Below, piece by piece: positions 44,899 through 55,774 of a stretch of 64,000 nucleotides of DNA. Both the position numbers and the translations under genes were made by a program. Each line of letters opens with the position of its first letter. Positions within the stretch are counted from its first letter, which is position 1. A model generated the notes under the pieces. That model made no database searches, had not been told where the DNA came from, and saw nothing but the letters and a program-made list of their open reading frames with translations. The DNA comes from Pinus tabuliformis (Eukaryota > Streptophyta > Pinopsida > Pinales > Pinaceae): the NCBI GenBank assembly GCA_031772625.1, contig CM062816.1:1670205058-1670269057 (forward strand), read 5' to 3'.

Positions 44899-45769
44899 GC
44901 CACAGTTCAACAAAGGCTATGGATTACCAGAGGGGCTAGAGAGCCACATTGTTTTTGGGATCTAGGTGGGATTCTCTTTCACATCATGGAGTCAGTAGGT
45001 GATGGTAGTAGTTGCATGATAGACTCAGTGGTTGGGCACACACATTGTTTCATATCCCCTGTAGAGTTCCTGACAACACTAGTGACATGATCAATTAATA
45101 GTGGAGCAGGCATATTTCATGAGTTGTCATGGCACGTTGGGCATACATGGGATTGTAGGATGATTAGCCTACTTTGGATGGAGTTGATAGGAGGAGGTGG
45201 CATCGATAGGCCACCGGACATAGTATCGTATGGAGATGGTGCTCTCTCACTAGTATATTGGACACCATAGCTATTAAGGATAGGCTCAGTAGTGTTATTC
45301 ACATTAGCATGGAAAGAGTTAGGCCGCTTAGGTCTATTTGGGAAGATGAGGAGATATAGCTCACATCGTGGAGGGCTTACTAGTAGAGTGGTAGTAGAGA
45401 TGGTAACCCTGACAGGATGCAGGAGGATGCCTATGGACTCAGTCTTAGACCTTGATATCTAGGGGTGTATAGGGGTATGCAACGGTGCACAACAATATAC
45501 GGAGGAGCATGAAGGTGTGAAGTGGTGTGCAGGGTTGCATCGTGGTGTAGGAGGAGTAATTCACATATTAATGCATTCCTTCATAGAGTGACAGACACAT
45601 CGATATAGGAAGGACACTAGTTGATCTGAGATGATGTAGCAGCATGTAGCTAGGTCTGATGGTGCATAGAGATGTGTGATTGGGTGTAGTTGTATGCCAA
45701 GAGACACGAGGATACATGGTTATATGCAGTAGTGTGTGAGGTTTCATTGTAGACAGAGGGAGTGCTACT
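44899..45769. other. Unclassified, probably old transposon debris
   Basis: GT-rich text with many short words such as GGTGCA, GTGGTGTGCAGG and GATGTAGCAGCATGTAG, but no tandem period I can define. The open frames 44869-45090 (plus) and 45117-45302 (minus) show no domain. It resembles 47880-47973 plus 52963-53372 in style, so H may have inserted in one old element. Confidence 0.35.
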
Positions 45770-47879
45770 TGTGATGAGCCTTAGAAATGGGTAATTATAT
45801 GGGCTCATTCTGCCTCTTGTTTCGACTTAATCCACCATTCTCATTAGTTCGTTGCATGTTTTTGAATATATTTATGCTAATAGAGTGAACTGGGTTAGTC
45901 ACTTTTCCATGTAGTCTAATGAGTGTTTTATGCAGATTTTTTGGACAATTTTGGACAAAGACAAGGAATTTATGAGCAAATAGCAGTCAAACACAAGGAA
46001 AACAGGGAAGAGGACTTGTAGGGGGGGTGTCTCCTTCATTAATGACCCATTTCCTCCAATCCTCCATCAGCAACTTAGAGCACAAAGGCCCACATTGATG
46101 ATTCCAAGAGGCAACCGAGCAAGTCAAGTAGGACTGATGTTTATCTTCAGTTCTAGGAAGCCGAGTTCCTTGATTTTAGGAAGATTGATGGAAGTCCCCA
46201 TTTGTATAAATAAGAAGGCTTCGAGCCTCAGTAGGTTAGCCAATTCTTAGTAGATTTTCACACTTTTGTGCAGCACATTGTTCAGCTTATTTTCGAGTTC
46301 TTTTTGAGAACAATTTATGTGATGTAACTGCTATTTTTTGATAATGAAGACGAAACAGTTTTTGAGCCAGCATTGATTTCTTCCAGAGGGCTGAAGCTCT
46401 TGGGTTAGGGTCCGACCCAAGTTTCCCAGCACCTCCTACTATGTACTTATATGTTTTTGCTTCAATTCATCAGTTAATTTTTGTTGCATAGATTCACTTT
46501 ACTTTGTTAGATTAGGTTGCTTTTGATGGTTAGTATAGTTGTTGTTGTTTCAGTTGATCAAGTAGGTTAATGTAGTGACAAGATAAGATTCAAAAAGGCA
46601 AACAATATTCCCTGATCTCCTTTCTCCCTTCCTAGGACTATGATTTGAGGTCAAAGCACTTCTGCTGCCACCAAAAACACAGTTTTTGCTCTTCCAATGC
46701 AACTGCTAGTGTGATAACTTGATTTGGAAAGGTTGATAGATTAATTTAGATTCGGTTGCTTAGATCATTTTCTGTTCTTTTACCATAGTTTTCTCCACAT
46801 TCTTTTCTGTTCATAGGTTACTGTTCAACATTTTCTGTTTTTAGGTCAGAAATTAGGTCAAGCGAGAAAAAACTTTGTTTTCATGGTATAGTAGTTTTTT
46901 GTTTGATCAGTTTTTGTGTAGATCTATTGCAGGACCTTCTAGTTCACCATCCATCCATGCAACAGCTAGCCCCAGCTCACTTCTCATAGATTTCCCAAGT
47001 CAATCGCATCATTTCTCCAATCTTCCCTAATTTCTGCGTTTTCTCCATAAAGTTGTTTTATTGCCATCCGAACAAATCTGACCATCACATTCATCCTTGA
47101 TCTTCCTTGATAATTTCTAGACACCTCCGCACCTTCATCTAGACTTCATTTCCCTTTTCGCATCATTTTTCCACTTTCAAAACTCCAAAAATAGCTTGTG
47201 GCCTCCTTCTATAGATCCTCCTGTAGAACCTCCTGTAGATCCCCTGTAGCCTCATGTAGAATTTCCTGTGAGTGATTTTTCGAAGTCCGATCACTATGGA
47301 TGTCTTCAGAAGGGTACTAGGGGCTTCTTAGGACCTCTCCACACCTTCCTCCACCTTTTCAACAACCAACTCCATCTTCCTTTGCCACCAAACCTCTACA
47401 CAGTCATAGCCAGATAAATCACAAGCATAATAATTTCACATAAAAACACTCAAAAGTACAAAAAGATGATTTCTTCTCATTTCTTTTCAGAAGTAGCCTG
47501 AATAAATGCAATTTACCTTTTCCATAGTCAATGGCACTCATTTCATTAGTTTCCATCTATTTTTTTGCAAAAGTAGGGTTAGTAGGTAAACTAGGGTTTG
47601 CGTTCCATTTCAGTTTTCATTCTCTTTCTGCAAATAGGATAGCCTCTGTAGAGTTAGCTTTCTTCCATCACAGTAAGCTTCTTATGAGAACTCATAGAAT
47701 TTGGCTTAAGCTCCTAGAAAACTTGCGCCAGCTGATCAAGTGACATCCTACAGTAAGAGCTAGTACTTGTGCATACAACATCGTTGCTTCCAAATTTGTT
47801 ACGAACTACTGGGTTGATAAAAGTAAAGAAGGAATCCCCAGGAGTTGTAGCAATATTGCTGCAATACTGGAGCCCACCA
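45770..47879 (+). repeat. LTR H, Athila-like family
   Basis: The part 45959-47879 aligns along its whole length with 53373-55281, the LTR before element F. It begins TGTGATGAGCC if 45770 is the true start, and ends GAGCCCACCA. A TATA box TATAAATA lies at 46205-46212. No primer site or gag follows, so it behaves as a solo LTR. No convincing 5-bp target duplication was found (CTACT before, ACTAG after), so the limits or its history are uncertain. Confidence 0.7.
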
Positions 47880-47973
47880 ACTAGAAGGGATGTTCCTTGA
47901 TGAGGATGATAGGCATGTCATTGGGGTGGACATACCCAGGTTGTGAGAGTGAATTGGTCACAGGACGGGTCAG

Positions 47974-48474
47974 TGTTGGGTTGTGTTATATTCTTTCCAT
48001 GACTAGCCCATGCAGTTAACCGGGGGGTTAGAGGGGGGGCGGAGCCCCCCCTTCGTTGTGTCGATTGAGTAGTGGGGGGGTTACAGGGGGGTTTGAGGGG
48101 GGCAGGTAGCCCCCCTCTACGGGGTCCAGGGCAGTGCCTCTGAATTTTTTTCTTTGGACCCTATATTACGTTGGGCGGATCCACCTATGGTTTTGTGCAT
48201 GGTTTTGGCACATGGTTTTGGATGCGATGGTTTTCGGTCCATGGTTTTGGATGCGATGGTTTTCGGTCCATGGAATTGGATGCTTCGATATGTATAAATA
48301 TGTATTGTAACATTTAAAGGAATATAATGAAAAATCAAGCTGGTAGTCCCGGTTTTGGGATCCAGGGGAAAATCTCTGTGTATATATGTTTTATGTGTTA
48401 TGCTCTCACATTGTTTATTTTCTATTTTTTAGAATTCATATGCAGGTAATTTCTATACGAGGTTAAAACCTACA
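47974..48474 (+). repeat. Copia G 5' LTR
   Basis: Starts TGTTGGGTTG and ends ACCTACA, 501 bp. It holds two G/C hairpins (48033-48051 and 48097-48115) and two tandem copies of a unit with ATGGTTTTGGATGCGATGG (about 48206-48275). A TATA-like TATAAATATG lies near 48293. Confidence 0.92.
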
Positions 48475-48476
48475 TT

Positions 48477-48488
48477 TGGTATCAGAGC
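48477..48488 (+). other. Primer binding site, initiator Met tRNA type (G)
   Basis: TGGTATCAGAGC two bases after the LTR. Confidence 0.9.
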
Positions 48489-48596
48489 TGTTTTGGCTTC
48501 AAGGGGATGCCTCTGTTGCTGAGGGGTTTCGATCAGGCCTATGGTAGACCCTGTTTAGTGGGAGACCTGCGAGATTGATTTTGGTGGTGAAAGAAT

Positions 48597-49193
48597 ATGG
48601 CGAGTAGTGGAAAGATAGAGATTGAGAAATTTAATGGTCAGAGTTTTGAGTTGTGGAAACTCAAGATGGAGGATTTGTTGGTGTACAAGGATCAATGGAT
48701 CGCAGTAGATCGCGGTACTAAACCAACATGAGTGTCCGATGAAGAATGGAAGAAGTTGGATCGGAAGGAAAAGGGCACAATACGATTGTGTGTGTCAAAT
48801 TTAGTATTACTGAATGTATCAGGGGAAGCTACGGCTAAGGCTTTGTGGGACAAATTAGGGACTTTGTACCAATCTAAGTCTCTAGTGAATAAACTGTTCC
48901 TATGGAAAAAGCTGTATAACCTGAGGATTAAAGATGGAGACTCGGTGACAGAGCATCTGAATGCATTTAATACTGTGGTAAGTCAGTTATTATTTGTTGA
49001 TATTAAAATTTCAGATGAAGATAAGTGCATCAGTTTGTTGTGTTCTCTACCAGATTCGTGGGATAGTTTGGTTATTGCAATAGGTAGCAATGCAACTGCC
49101 TTGCAGTTTGATGAAATAGTCTCATCCTTGCTGATGGAGGAGATGAGACGGAAAAATATGGAGAGCCATAATGGTGATGCCTTGTCTATATGA
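48597..49193 (+). pseudogene. Copia G gag (UBN2/retrotran_gag type)
   Basis: ATG 48597 opens MASSGKIEIEKFNGQSFELW, the usual start of Tnt1-like Gag with a KF-G-FELW motif. A TGA at 48729-48731 breaks the frame, which continues from 48732 with KGTIRLCVSN, ALWDKLGTLYQSKSL, LYNLRIKDGDSV and LCSLPDSWDSL. These are the conserved Gag landmarks of this group. It ends at TGA 49191-49193 next to a frameshift; the nucleocapsid follows in another frame. Confidence 0.88.
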
Positions 49194-49765
49194 GGACGGT
49201 CCTAGAACAAAAACAAAATAAGTCATCGAGTGGGAGATCTAAATATCTAGGAAAACCTGTAAAGGTGGTGTGCTGGAAATGCAGAAAGGAAAGGCACTAT
49301 AGAAGGGACTGTAAATCTAAAGCTCTTGACAAAGGAAAGGGATCTGATGATGCTCCTTCTGCAGAGGTGAAAACCACCTCAGATGAAGGTGGGGATGTGT
49401 ACTTGGCTTCTTCAAGTACACATGTAGATCATGAGGCATGGTTGATTGACTCAGGTGCATCCTTTCACTTCACTCCGCATAGAGAGTGGTTCTGCGAGTA
49501 TGAGAAATATGATGGTGGTGATGCCTTCTTGGGGGATGACAGGAAGGCTGGAATCATTGGTCGCGGAAAAGTAAAGTTGAAGTTGCAAGGTGGAAGGGTT
49601 AGAACACTTTTGGGAGTTTTGCATATTCCTGCATTGGCTAGAAATCTGATTTCCATAAGCAAGCTAGATGATGTAGGTGTAAAAATAGTGTTCGAGAAGG
49701 ATACTTGCAAGATGGTTTGGGGAGCACTGGTATTGATGCGGGGAGTTTGGATAGGAACTCTGTAG
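49190..49765 (+). pseudogene. Copia G nucleocapsid and protease
   Basis: The zinc knuckle CWKCRKERHYRRDC fits C-x2-C-x4-H-x4-C (near 49271-49312); the usual glycine before the histidine is replaced. The retropepsin triad is in AWLIDSGASFHFTPH near 49435-49480, with D-S-G at about 49447. VLHIPALARNLISISKLDD follows, as in other copia elements. A TAG ends the frame at 49763-49765. The domains are intact in this part. Confidence 0.88.
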
Positions 49766-50686
49766 AAGCTGCAAGGTAGCACTGCTGTTGATGGGTGCAA
49801 CAGTTCTGTGGTTCCTGAAAGTGGAGCAGAAAATCTAGTGGTCTTTGGAGAGAAGACCATATTGGGGCATCAAAGGCTTGGACATATTGGAGAGAAGGGC
49901 CTTTGAATACTTCATGGTAAAGGTATGAGTAATAGCTCTCTAGATTTTGATTTCTGTGAAAATTGTGTATATGGGAAGCAAAATCGGGTGACTTTCCCCT
50001 CTGGTAGTAACAGGGAAAAATAGATATTAGAGCTTGTGCATAGTGATGTGTTTGGACCTATGAAGGTTCCATCACTCGGTAAGTCTATGTACTATGTATC
50101 ATTTATAGATGACTTCTCAAGGAATACTTGGATATATTTCCTTAAGAATAAATTTGAAGTCTTTGACAGGTTTAAAGAATTTAAGGTTCTGGTGGAAAAC
50201 CAGACAGAGAAAAGGATAAAGGTGCTAATGTTAGATAACGGTGGAGAGTTTTGAAGCAAGGAATTTGAAGAATTCTGTAAGAAGTGTCATATAGCATGGC
50301 AGAAGACTACTCCATACACACCAGAGAAAAATGGAGTTGCAGAAAGAATTAACAAGATGTTGATGGAAAGGGAAAGAAGCATGCTCAGTGGTGTCGGGTT
50401 AGGACATGAATTATGGGCAAAGGCGGTGGAGACAACATGTTACCTGGTCGACAGATCACCTTCATCATCATTGGAGGATAAGACTCCACAATACGTATGG
50501 GCTGGTAAGAAACCCTCTCTTTCACATCTGAGGGTATTTGGATGTGATGCATATGTACATGTTCCAAAGAAGAAAAGAACCAAGTTGGATAGTAAATATG
50601 AAAAGTGCATCTTTATTGGGTATAAGGATGGTTTAAAGGGTTATAAGCTGTGGAACCCAGTAACAAGGAAGGTTGTGTACAGTTGA
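49766..50686 (+). pseudogene. Copia G integrase
   Basis: The GAG-pre-integrase zinc region has GHQRLGHIGEKG, then FCENCVYGKQ (about 49865-49985). The core has VHSDVFGPM (D, near 50040), MLDNGGEF (D, near 50232) and EKNGVAERIN (E, near 50325-50350). The C-terminal part, 50357-50686, is open with WAKAVETTCYLVDRSP and LRVFGCDAYVHVP. Stops lie near 49903, 50022 and 50254. DDE residues are all kept. Confidence 0.88.
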
Positions 50687-51990
50687 GATGTGGTGTTGAG
50701 AGAGGTGAAATATGTTATTAAACATGAAGTCCAACCAAAGGAACCTGAGAAGATAGAGTTTGATCTTAAGGAGGAAGAATCAGACTCTACAACAAAAGAG
50801 GAATCAAAAGATGAAGAGCCACAAACTCCGGGTGTGAGAAGATCAGTTCGAGAAAGAAGACAACTAGAAATATATAGTGCATCTGCTTTCTGTTAAAATT
50901 TTGCTTTATCTATTACTGATGATGATCGCAAAATTGTGAAGGAAGCAGTAGATTCAGAGGATGACATACTCTAGAAAGAGGCCATGATTAATGAAATGGC
51001 ATCTTTGCAAAAAACGAGGTTTGGGATCTGGTGGAGTTGCTAGCTAGAAGGAAATCCATTGGCAGCAAATGGATGTTCAAGAAGAAGACAAATTCAAAAG
51101 GATAGGTGGAGAAATAAAAAGCTCGGTTGGTAGCAAAAGGTTATTCCCAGGTGTCGGGAATTGATTTTGCTGATATTTTTTCTCCTGTTGCCAAGGTAGC
51201 TTCTATTAGATTATTGTTATCTATTGCTATTGCTTTTGATTTTGAGGTAGAACAGATGGATGTGAAGGAAAAATTTCTTCACGGGGATTTGGAAGAGGAG
51301 ATCTACATGAAGCAACCTGAAGGCTTTGCGGTGAAGAGTAAGAAAGAACTAGTATGCAAGTTAAAGAAGCATCTGTATGGGTTAAAACAGTGACCAAGAA
51401 TGTGGTATCACAAATTTGATACATTTATATGGGGACTTGGCTTCACAAGAAGCAAAGCAGATCACTGTGTGTATTTTAAATTAATTGGTGACCGTGTTAT
51501 CTATCTGGTCTTGTATGTGGATGATATGTTGCTAGTTGTAAATGACAAAGAAACTATCTAGGATTTGAAGACCCAATTGTCCTCCAAATTTGACATGAAA
51601 GATCTTGGTGCTGCAAACTATATTTTGGGCATGGAAATTAAAAGAGATCGGGCAAAGAGGCAGCTCTGGTTAAACAGAGTATGTATGTCGAGACAATATT
51701 GCAGAGGTTTAATATGCAGGATGGTAAACCGGTGAAGGTTCCTATTCATGTAGGTGTAAAATTATTTGCCGAACAGTGTCCCAAGACATAGGAAGAGGAA
51801 GAGGACATGTCACATGTTCCATATGCAAGTGTAGTCAATAGTCTAATGTATGCGATGGTTTGTACTAGACCAAACATTGTAGTGGGAGTATTGAGCGGGT
51901 TTATGTCAAAACCAGGGAAGGAGCATTGAACAACAATGAAGTGGGTCTTCAGGTATTGGCGTGGCACTAGTGATTATGGTTTGTGCTACT
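50687..51990 (+). pseudogene. Copia G reverse transcriptase
   Basis: After an acidic linker with GVRRSVRERRQLE, polymerase motifs are readable: KWMFKKKTNS near 51066-51100, [25 protein letters not shown] in the open piece 51127-51393, [19 protein letters not shown], and HLYGLKQ. The active site Y-V-D-D-M is at about 51514-51528. Stops include TAG near 51104, TGA at 51391-51393 and TAG near 51559. It would copy the element RNA into DNA. Confidence 0.87.
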
Positions 51991-52441
51991 AAGGAAGACC
52001 AAGATTGGACAGAGTTTTGGATATTCGTGGCTTTGTTGATGCAGAGTGGGCTGGAAATCTGGATCAGAGAAGATCTACAAGTGGGTATGTGTTTAACCTA
52101 TTTGGAGGTGCAGTTAGTTGGATGAGTAAGAAATAATCTTAGTGGCACTATCAACTACAGAGGCAGAATACATGGCAGCCACTCATGCAAGCAAGGAAGC
52201 AGTTTGGTTGCATAGATAGTGCTCAAGTATGGGGTTAGTACAGGGAGTTATAAGGGTAGACTATGACAACCAAAGTGCAATTTTCTTGGCAAAGAACCAT
52301 GCTTATCATTCAAAGGCAAAACAAATTGATGTTCAGTATCACTTTGTGAGGGATATGATAGAAGACAAAAAGGTGTTGCTGGTAAAGGTGGACACTTTGA
52401 AGAATATTGCAGAGGCATTGACAAAATATGTGAGCTCTTAG
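51991..52441 (+). pseudogene. Copia G RNase H
   Basis: RNase H signature with GFVDAEWAGNLDQRRSTSGYVF near 52030-52095, STTEAEYMAATHASKEAVWL near 52150-52210, and YDNQSAIFLAKN in the last open piece 52229-52441, which ends ADVQYHF...IAEALTKYVSS-like. A TAA near 52134 and a TAG near 52217 break it. The catalytic D-E-D residues appear retained. Confidence 0.85.
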
Positions 52442-52529
52442 AAGTTCTCTTGGTGTAGAGAAACAATGGGCATTGCGGGGCTAGATAAATGACTAAGCTT
52501 TCCTATGGCCTCTTTTGGAAAGAAAACAA

Positions 52530-52541
52530 CAAGTGGGAGAA
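52530..52541 (+). other. Copia G polypurine tract
   Basis: AAGTGGGAGAA directly before the 3' LTR, the usual plus-strand primer of copia elements. Confidence 0.75.
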
Positions 52542-52957
52542 TGTTGGGTTGTGTTATATTCTTTCCATGACTAGCCCACGTAGTTAACCGGGGGGTTAGA
52601 AGGGGGGGGGTGGGTAGCTCCCATCTATGGGTTAGATTTTTTTTTTGGAGCCTATATTAAGTTGGGTGGACCCGCCTATGGTTTTGTGCATGGTTTTCGC
52701 ACATGGTTTTGGATGCGATTGTTTTTGGTCCATGGTTTTGGACGCAATAGTTTTTGGTCCATGGTATTGGATGCTTCGACATGTATAAATATGTATTGTA
52801 ACATTGAAAGGAATATAATGAAAAATCAAGTTGTTAGTTCTGGTTTTGGGATCTAGGGGAAAATCTCTGTGTATATGTGTTATGCTCTCGCATTGTTTAT
52901 TTTTTGTTTTTTTAGAATACGTATGCAGGTAATTTTTGTACGGGGTTAAAACCTATA
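52542..52957 (+). repeat. Copia G 3' LTR
   Basis: Starts TGTTGGGTTG and ends ACCTATA (the terminal CA has become TA). At 416 bp it lacks about 85 bp of the G/C hairpin region present in the 5' LTR. Confidence 0.92.
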
Positions 52958-53372
52958 GTCAGGAGCATCTACATGGGTTCTTGATCATACTCATCGAAAC
53001 CCACACATCTTCCACTTGTTGGCACTACATGAAGTTTGAGGGGATCCTTGTTGTGTTCAATCCAAGCCCATAGTGTGGATACCAAGACTTGTGGGATTTT
53101 CCTGAAATGACACTATGAGATTTAGTGCCTCAGGGGCATGATAGATATTCTATAGTGGAGGAGCAGGGTTGGTGCACGAGTTGACAACCACGGGTTGGGA
53201 GATGAGGTGATATTCTGCAGGGGTGGCATATCATTCATCACTGAGATTACACCTGGGGAGATGTTCATGGGGGAGACATGTGTCACTCTTTCCACATGGC
53301 AGGTTGGGATCCTGCACGAGCAGAGGATAACATGTATGATTGAGGAAATTTTCTAATGGGTGTCCGGGCTCT
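52958..53372. other. Unclassified, right part of the DNA into which G inserted
   Basis: Continues from 47880-47973 once G is removed. GT-rich, with no recognised domain or long frame. It ends where the F LTR fragment begins. Confidence 0.35.
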
Positions 53373-55281
53373 AGACAAGGAATTTATGAGCAAACGGCAG
53401 CCAAACTCAAGGAAAACAAGGAAGAGGACTTGTAGGGGGGTGTCTCATTCATTAATGACCCCTTTTGTCGAATCCTCCATCAGCAACTCGGAGCACAAAG
53501 GCCCACATTGATGATTCCAAGGGGCCGCCGAGCAAGTCAAGTAGGAATACTGTTTATCTTCAGTTCTAGGAAGCCGAGTTCCTTGATTTAGGAGGACTAT
53601 TGCAAATCCCCATTTGTATAAATAAGAAGGCTTTGAGCCTCAGTAGGTTAGCCTATTCTTAGTAGATTTTTGCCCTTTTTTGCAGCACATTGTTCAGCTT
53701 ATTTTTGAGTTCTTTTTGAGAACAGTTTATGTGATGTAACTGCTATTTTTTGATAATGAAGATGAAATAGTTTTTGAGCCAGCACTTATTTCTTCAAGAG
53801 GGATGAAGCTCTTGGGTTAGGGCCCAACCCAAGTTGCCCAACACCTCCTACTGTGTACTTATATGTTTTTGCTTCAGTTCATCAGCTAATTTCTGTTGCT
53901 TAGATTCACTTTACTTTGTTAGATTAGGTTGCTTTTGATGGTTAGTATAGTTGTTGTTGTTTCAGTAGATCAAGTAGGTTTATGTAGTGACAAGATAAGA
54001 TTCAAAAAGGCCAACAGCAGGCCCTGATCTCCTTTCTCCCTTCCTGGGACTATGATTTGAGGTCAAGGCACTTCTGCTGCCACCAAAAACATATTTTTTG
54101 CTCTTCCAATGCAACTGCTAGTGTGATAACTTGATTTGGAAAGGTTGATAGATTAATTCAGATTCGGTTGCTTAGATAATTTTCTGTTCTTTTACCATAG
54201 TTCTCTCCACATGATTTTCTGTTCATAGGTTACTGTTCAACATTTTTTGTTTTTAGGTCAGAAATTAGGTCAAGCTAGAAAAGCTCTGTTTTCATGGTAT
54301 AGTAGTTCTTTCTTTGATCAGTTTTTGTGCAGATCTATTGCAGGACCTTCCAGTTCACCATCCATCCATGCAACAGCCAGCCCCAACTCACTTCTCATAG
54401 ATTTCCCAAGTCAATCGCATCATTTCGTCAATCTGCCCTAATTTCTACGTTTTCTCCATAAAGTTGTTTTCTTTCCATCTGAACAAATCTGACCATCACA
54501 TTCATCCCTGATCTTCCTTGATAAGTTCTAGACACCTCCACACCTTCATATAGCCTTCATTTCCTTTTTCCCATCTTTTTTCCACTTTCAAAACTCCAAA
54601 AACAACTTTCGGCCTCCTCTTGTAGATCCTCTTGTAGAACCTCCTGTAGATTTTCCTGTGAGTGATTTTTCAAAGTCTGATCACTATGGAAGTCTTCAGA
54701 AGGGTACTACAGGCTTCTCAGGACCTCTCCACACCTTCCTCCACCTTTTCAACAACAAACTCCATCTTCCTTTTCCACCAAACCTCTACACAGTCATAGC
54801 CAGATAAATCACAAGCATAATAATTTGACATAAAAACACTCAAAAGTACAAAAAGATGGTTTCTTCTCATTTCTTTTTAGAAGTAGCCTGAATAAATGAA
54901 ATTTACCTTTTCCATAGTCAATGGCACTCATTTCATTAGTTTCCATGTCTTTTCTTGCAAAAGTAGGGTTAGTAGGCAAACTAGGGCTTGCTAGGGTTTG
55001 CGTTCCATTTCAGTTTTCATTCTCTTTCTACAAATAGGATAGCCTCTGTAGAGTTAGATTTCTTCCATCACAGTTAAAAGCTTCTTCTAAGAACTCACAG
55101 AAGTTGGTTTAAGCTCCTAGCGAACTTGCGCCTACTGATCAAGTGACAACCTGCAGTAAGAGCTAGTACTTATGCATACAACATTGTCACTTCCAAGTTT
55201 GTTACGAACTACCGGGTTGATAAAAGTAAAGAAGGAATCCCCAGGAGTTGTAGCATTATTATGCAATACTGGAGCCCACCA
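53373..55281 (+). repeat. Element F 5' LTR (5'-truncated), Athila-like
   Basis: Aligns with 45959-47879 of LTR H but lacks the first 189 bases of that copy. It ends GAGCCCACCA seven bases before a primer site. A TATA box TATAAATA is at 53617-53624. Confidence 0.82.
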
Positions 55282-55287
55282 TCTTTT

Positions 55288-55305
55288 CGGCGCCTTTGCT
55301 GGGGA
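55288..55305 (+). other. Primer binding site of F, probably aspartate tRNA type
   Basis: CGGCGCCTTTGCTGGGGA resembles the TGGCGCC-GTTGCC-GGGG form used by Athila-lineage elements, with three or so substitutions. It supports the lineage call. Confidence 0.65.
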
Positions 55306-55381
55306 AGCGTCAGAGTATTTTGTGATTACTGCTTTTCTTCTATTTTCTACTGCAACATTCTGCTAAGTAGTTTATTTCAGC

Positions 55382-55680
55382 AAAAGTAGAGTAGTTGTTT
55401 CATTTCAATTCGGCAATCTCAATTCTGCAAAAGTAGATTAGACATTTCCTGCTTTCATTTCCATTCTTCAATTTCATTTCAGCAAGCTTAGATTAGGCAT
55501 TTCCTGCTTTCATTTCAATTCTGTAATTTCCATTTTAGCAAGAGTAGATTAGTCATTTCCTGCTTTCATTTCAATTATGCAAACCATTTCAGCAAGAGTA
55601 GATTAGTCATTTCCTGCTTTCATTTCAATTTTGCAATTTCATTTTAGAAAGATTCATTTTAGTTAGTTGTAGTTTGTTGT
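55382..55680 (+). repeat. Tandem repeat in the F leader
   Basis: Four to five imperfect copies of a unit near 50-60 bp built around GTAGATTAGTCATTTCCTGC and TTTCATTTCAATT. The second to fourth copies are the most alike. Confidence 0.85.
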
Positions 55681-55712
55681 TCAATCCATTTCAGTTTTGC
55701 AGGTACAAGCAG

Positions 55713-55750
<38 letters not shown>
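55713..55750 (+). repeat. Homopolymer of 38 A
   Basis: Uninterrupted A run in the leader, 24 bases before the gag start. It creates a false lysine-rich open frame from 55697. Confidence 0.98.
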
Positions 55751-55753
<3 letters not shown>

Positions 55754-55774
55754 CCCAAAAAGAGATTTCCTTTC

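Larger units (their letters stand above)
47974..52957 (+). mobile_element. Copia element G, complete but decayed
   Basis: It is 4984 bp long with target duplication GTCAG (47969-47973 and 52958-52962). Order: LTR, initiator Met primer site, gag, nucleocapsid, protease, integrase, reverse transcriptase, RNase H, purine tract, LTR. Integrase before polymerase is the Ty1/copia order. Many stops and frameshifts and the unequal LTRs show it is old. Confidence 0.94.

Noticed and set aside
45765..47885. Target duplication for LTR H
   Set aside because: The bases before (CTACT) and after (ACTAG) do not match, so I do not claim it.
55382..55680. CRISPR-like array
   Set aside because: The units are contiguous and imperfect, without unique spacers, and lie in a plant retrotransposon leader.
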